Below, one piece after another: positions 6,898-9,061 of a stretch of 9,061 nucleotides of DNA. The DNA is from a bacterium (GTDB taxonomy: Bacteria > Pseudomonadota > Alphaproteobacteria > Caulobacterales > Hyphomonadaceae): contig JAVBYB010000045.1 in the NCBI GenBank assembly GCA_030824255.1, positions 1-9,061 on the forward strand, in the 5' to 3' direction. Each line of letters opens with the position of its first letter. Positions within the stretch are counted from its first letter, which is position 1. Below the pieces are notes generated by a model. That model did no database searches. It was given only the letters and a program-made list of their open reading frames with translations, and was not told where the DNA came from. The position numbers and the translations under genes were made by a program.

Positions 6898-9061
6898 GGA
6901 ACAGATGAGCACCCTCACAACCTACGTTTCGCACACGCGCCCCGCTCTGGCCGGCGCGCTGCTTGCTGCCACGTGCCTTACACCTCTCTTGTTGACGCCA
7001 CACGCCTTCGCGCAGGACGGGACCGTCAGCAAGATGGAGGTATCCTCCGGTTCACTGCTGCTGCAGTCATCAACGCCCGGATGTTATGTCGAGGCGCCAC
7101 TGGTCGCCGCCGACGTGAAGATGGACATTGCCGGGCCCGTGATCCGAACGCGGCTGACGCAGCGCTTCACCAACCCTACCGATAAATGGGTCAAGGGCGT
7201 CTATGCCTTTCCCCTGCCCGACGACGCCGCCGTCGACGCGCTGAAGATCGTGATCGGCGACCGGTTCATCGAAGGCGACATCAAGGAGCGGCAGGAAGCG
7301 CGCATCATCTATGAGCAGGCCGCCGCCAGCGGCCAGCGCGCGGGCCTTGTCGAGGAGGAACGGCCCAATCTTTTCACCACGTCGCTGGCCAATATCGGAC
7401 CGGGCGAGACGGTGGCGATCCAGATCGAGTATCAGGACAAGGCGCGGCTCGATAATGGCGTCTGGTCGACGCGTTTCCCGCTGGTGATCGCGCCACGCTA
7501 CAATCCGAAGCCGACATTTGGCCTGACGGCCAGCCGCGACGGCCGGGCCATATCCGTCAATGATCCCGTGCCGGATCGCGACCGCATCACGCCGCCCGTG
7601 CTGCATCCGGCGCATGAGCCGGAGGGTGTGGAAGGGCTACGCCTGCCGGTCAATTTCAATATCTCGCTGGAGGCAGGCGCGCCGCTGGCGGACATTGCCA
7701 GCCAGAGCCATGGCCTCACCGTGAACCGCGTCGATGCGGACACGGCGCGCATCACGCTGCAGGATGGCGACGTTCCGGCGGACCGAGACTTTGTGCTGAG
7801 CTGGAAGCCGGAGCCTGCGAAGGCGCCGACGGCGAGCCTCTTCCGCGAGACGCGCAATGGCGAGGACTATCTCCTTGCCGTTGTGAACCCGCCGGCGATC
7901 CGCACGCAGGCGCAACGCCGCGACCGCGAGACGATCTTCGTGATCGACAATTCGGGCTCGATGTCGGGCGAGAGCATTGACCAGGCGAAGGCCGGGCTGC
8001 TGATGGCGCTCGACCGCCTGCAGCCGAGCGACGAATTCAACGTCATTCGCTTTGACGACACGATGGACATGCTGTTCACGGCGGCTGTGCCGGCGAATGA
8101 CCAGAATCTGGCGCGGGCGAAGCGGTTCGTCGCAAGCCTGGAGGCCAATGGGGGCACGGAAATGTTGCCGGCGCTGCGGGCGGCGCTGATCGACAACGAC
8201 AAGGCGAACACGGAGGAAGTGCGGCAGGTCGTGTTCATCACCGATGGCGCGATCGGCAATGAGGACGAGTTGTTCAGCGCGATCAGCACGGGGCTTGGCC
8301 GTTCGCGCCTGTTCACCGTGGGCATCGGCTCGGCGCCGAACGGTTACTTCATGACGCGCGCGGCGCGGCAGGGGCGCGGCACGTTCACCTATATGGACGA
8401 CGTCACGAAAGTTGCCGCGCAATCGGCGAAACTGTTCGCGGCGCTCGAGACCCCGGTGATGACGGACCTTGTCGCCCGAATGCCTGCGGGGGCAGCCGAC
8501 GCCTATCCCTCGCCGCTGCCCGATCTCTATGCGGGCGAGCCTGTAACGGTGGTGATGCGGGCAAGCGATCTCAAAGGCGATCTCACGCTTTCCGGCAAGC
8601 TGAATGGCGCGGCATGGAGCCAGACCTTCTCGCTGGCGGATGCGGCGCAGGCGAAGGGCGTGTCGCAGCTGTGGGGTCGCGCCAGGATCGCGGGCTTCGA
8701 GGAGAGCCGCTATTCCGGCATGAGCCTGGAGGAGGTCGACACCGGCGTGCTTCAGACAGCGCTGGATTTCCATCTTGTCTCGCGGCTCACAAGTCTCGTG
8801 GCCGTCGACAAGACGCCGGCGCGTCCGGCGGGGGAGCGGCTGGAGACGCGCGAGATCGCGAGCATGTTGCCCAAGGGCTGGGATTTTGGCGGCGTGTTCG
8901 GTGCGGACGCGGAAGCAAGGGCGCTGCGGTTTGATCGCCTGCCGGATGCGGTGATGCAGAAGATCAACGCCCGCGCCACGCAGGACAAGCCGCAGCAGGC
9001 GCAGGACCTCGCCCTGCCCGGAACGGCGAGCGCGTGGGAGCTGATGCTCGCCGCAGGACTT
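6896..9061 (+). CDS. VIT and von Willebrand factor A domain protein, sortase-target type (3' end cut off)
   Basis: The frame stays open to the window edge, giving 722 codons from ATG 6896. ATG 6905, three codons later, is an equally plausible start, and an in-frame TGA at 6887 blocks anything earlier. A Sec signal peptide ends near residue 39 (AFA, then QDG). A VIT domain spans about 45-182, with TQRFTNPTD (88-96), VYAFPLPDDAAVDAL (102-116), KERQEARIIYE (130-140) and ERPNLFTTS (155-163). A vWA domain covers about 345-520 with an intact metal-ion site: D351, S353, S355 (DNSGSMS), T421 (GGTE) and D450 (TDG). The tail has LPGTA at 707-711 followed by a turn to hydrophobic residues. This order matches the family known as marine proteobacterial sortase target protein, normally encoded next to a class GN sortase. 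I infer a metal-dependent adhesion or scaffold protein attached or processed at the envelope. The remaining C-terminus, expected to be a membrane segment and basic tail, is beyond the edge. Confidence 0.92.
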   Translation, partial: MEQMSTLTTYVSHTRPALAGALLAATCLTPLLLTPHAFAQDGTVSKMEVSSGSLLLQSSTPGCYVEAPLVAADVKMDIAGPVIRTRLTQRFTNPTDKWVKGVYAFPLPDDAAVDALKIVIGDRFIEGDIKERQEARIIYEQAAASGQRAGLVEEERPNLFTTSLANIGPGETVAIQIEYQDKARLDNGVWSTRFPLVIAPRYNPKPTFGLTASRDGRAISVNDPVPDRDRITPPVLHPAHEPEGVEGLRLPVNFNISLEAGAPLADIASQSHGLTVNRVDADTARITLQDGDVPADRDFVLSWKPEPAKAPTASLFRETRNGEDYLLAVVNPPAIRTQAQRRDRETIFVIDNSGSMSGESIDQAKAGLLMALDRLQPSDEFNVIRFDDTMDMLFTAAVPANDQNLARAKRFVASLEANGGTEMLPALRAALIDNDKANTEEVRQVVFITDGAIGNEDELFSAISTGLGRSRLFTVGIGSAPNGYFMTRAARQGRGTFTYMDDVTKVAAQSAKLFAALETPVMTDLVARMPAGAADAYPSPLPDLYAGEPVTVVMRASDLKGDLTLSGKLNGAAWSQTFSLADAAQAKGVSQLWGRARIAGFEESRYSGMSLEEVDTGVLQTALDFHLVSRLTSLVAVDKTPARPAGERLETREIASMLPKGWDFGGVFGADAEARALRFDRLPDAVMQKINARATQDKPQQAQDLALPGTASAWELMLAAGL
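9014..9028 (+). other. LPGTA sorting-signal codons (residues 707-711 of the VIT-vWA protein)
   Basis: Leu-Pro-Gly-Thr-Ala fits the LPxT sortase recognition pattern with Ala in the fifth position instead of the Gram-positive Gly. It follows a Gln/Lys/Asp-rich hydrophilic stretch (about 696-704) and precedes ASAWELMLAAGL, which begins to look like a membrane helix as the window ends. Position relative to the domains is as expected for a sorting signal; the helix itself cannot be confirmed here. Confidence 0.75.

Noticed and set aside
6757..7185. 142-codon + strand frame covering the start of the VIT-vWA gene
   Set aside because: Runs in a different frame from the VIT domain and signal peptide; its translation shows no motif.
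7637..8773. Long reading frame (378 codons) on the - strand inside the VIT-vWA gene
   Set aside because: Arg/His-rich translation with no recognisable motif, lying fully opposite a gene with clear domains; typical antisense shadow in GC-rich DNA.

Overview
This GC-rich window, with strong G/C preference at third codon positions, looks chromosomal. It most likely comes from an alphaproteobacterium. The best evidence is the aspartate aminotransferase, which closely resembles the rhizobial AatA type throughout. A marine or Hyphomonadaceae-like host would fit the Gram-negative sortase-target protein at the right edge, but that placement is inference. I saw no rRNA, tRNA, CRISPR array, insertion sequence or phage gene.

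There are five genes on alternating strands (+, -, +, -, +), so each is the only gene of its transcription unit inside the window. From left to right: a Tat-exported Gfo/Idh/MocA-family oxidoreductase (184-1647, +); an aspartate aminotransferase, aatA (1654-2862, -), converging on the first gene with a 6-base gap; a secreted, alanine-rich TPR-like protein (3105-4355, +) ending in a strong intrinsic terminator; a prolyl-oligopeptidase-family lipoprotein (4431-6680, -); and the first 722 codons of a secreted VIT plus von Willebrand factor A protein (6896 to the window end, +). The last gene shows an LPGTA sorting signal just before the sequence stops. Two divergent intergenic regions (2863-3104 and 6681-6895) hold the control sequences and several inverted repeats.

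Four of the five products carry export signals (one Tat, two Sec, one lipoprotein), so the window is mainly about the cell envelope. The cytosolic aminotransferase is the exception. Nothing shows that the five act in one pathway. The most distinctive item is the VIT-vWA protein. Its domain order and terminal motif match the proteobacterial sortase-target family, which is normally encoded beside a dedicated class GN sortase, and that gene would lie just beyond the right edge. A second observation is a 13-base sequence shared by the upstream regions of aatA and the peptidase, 86 bases before each start codon.
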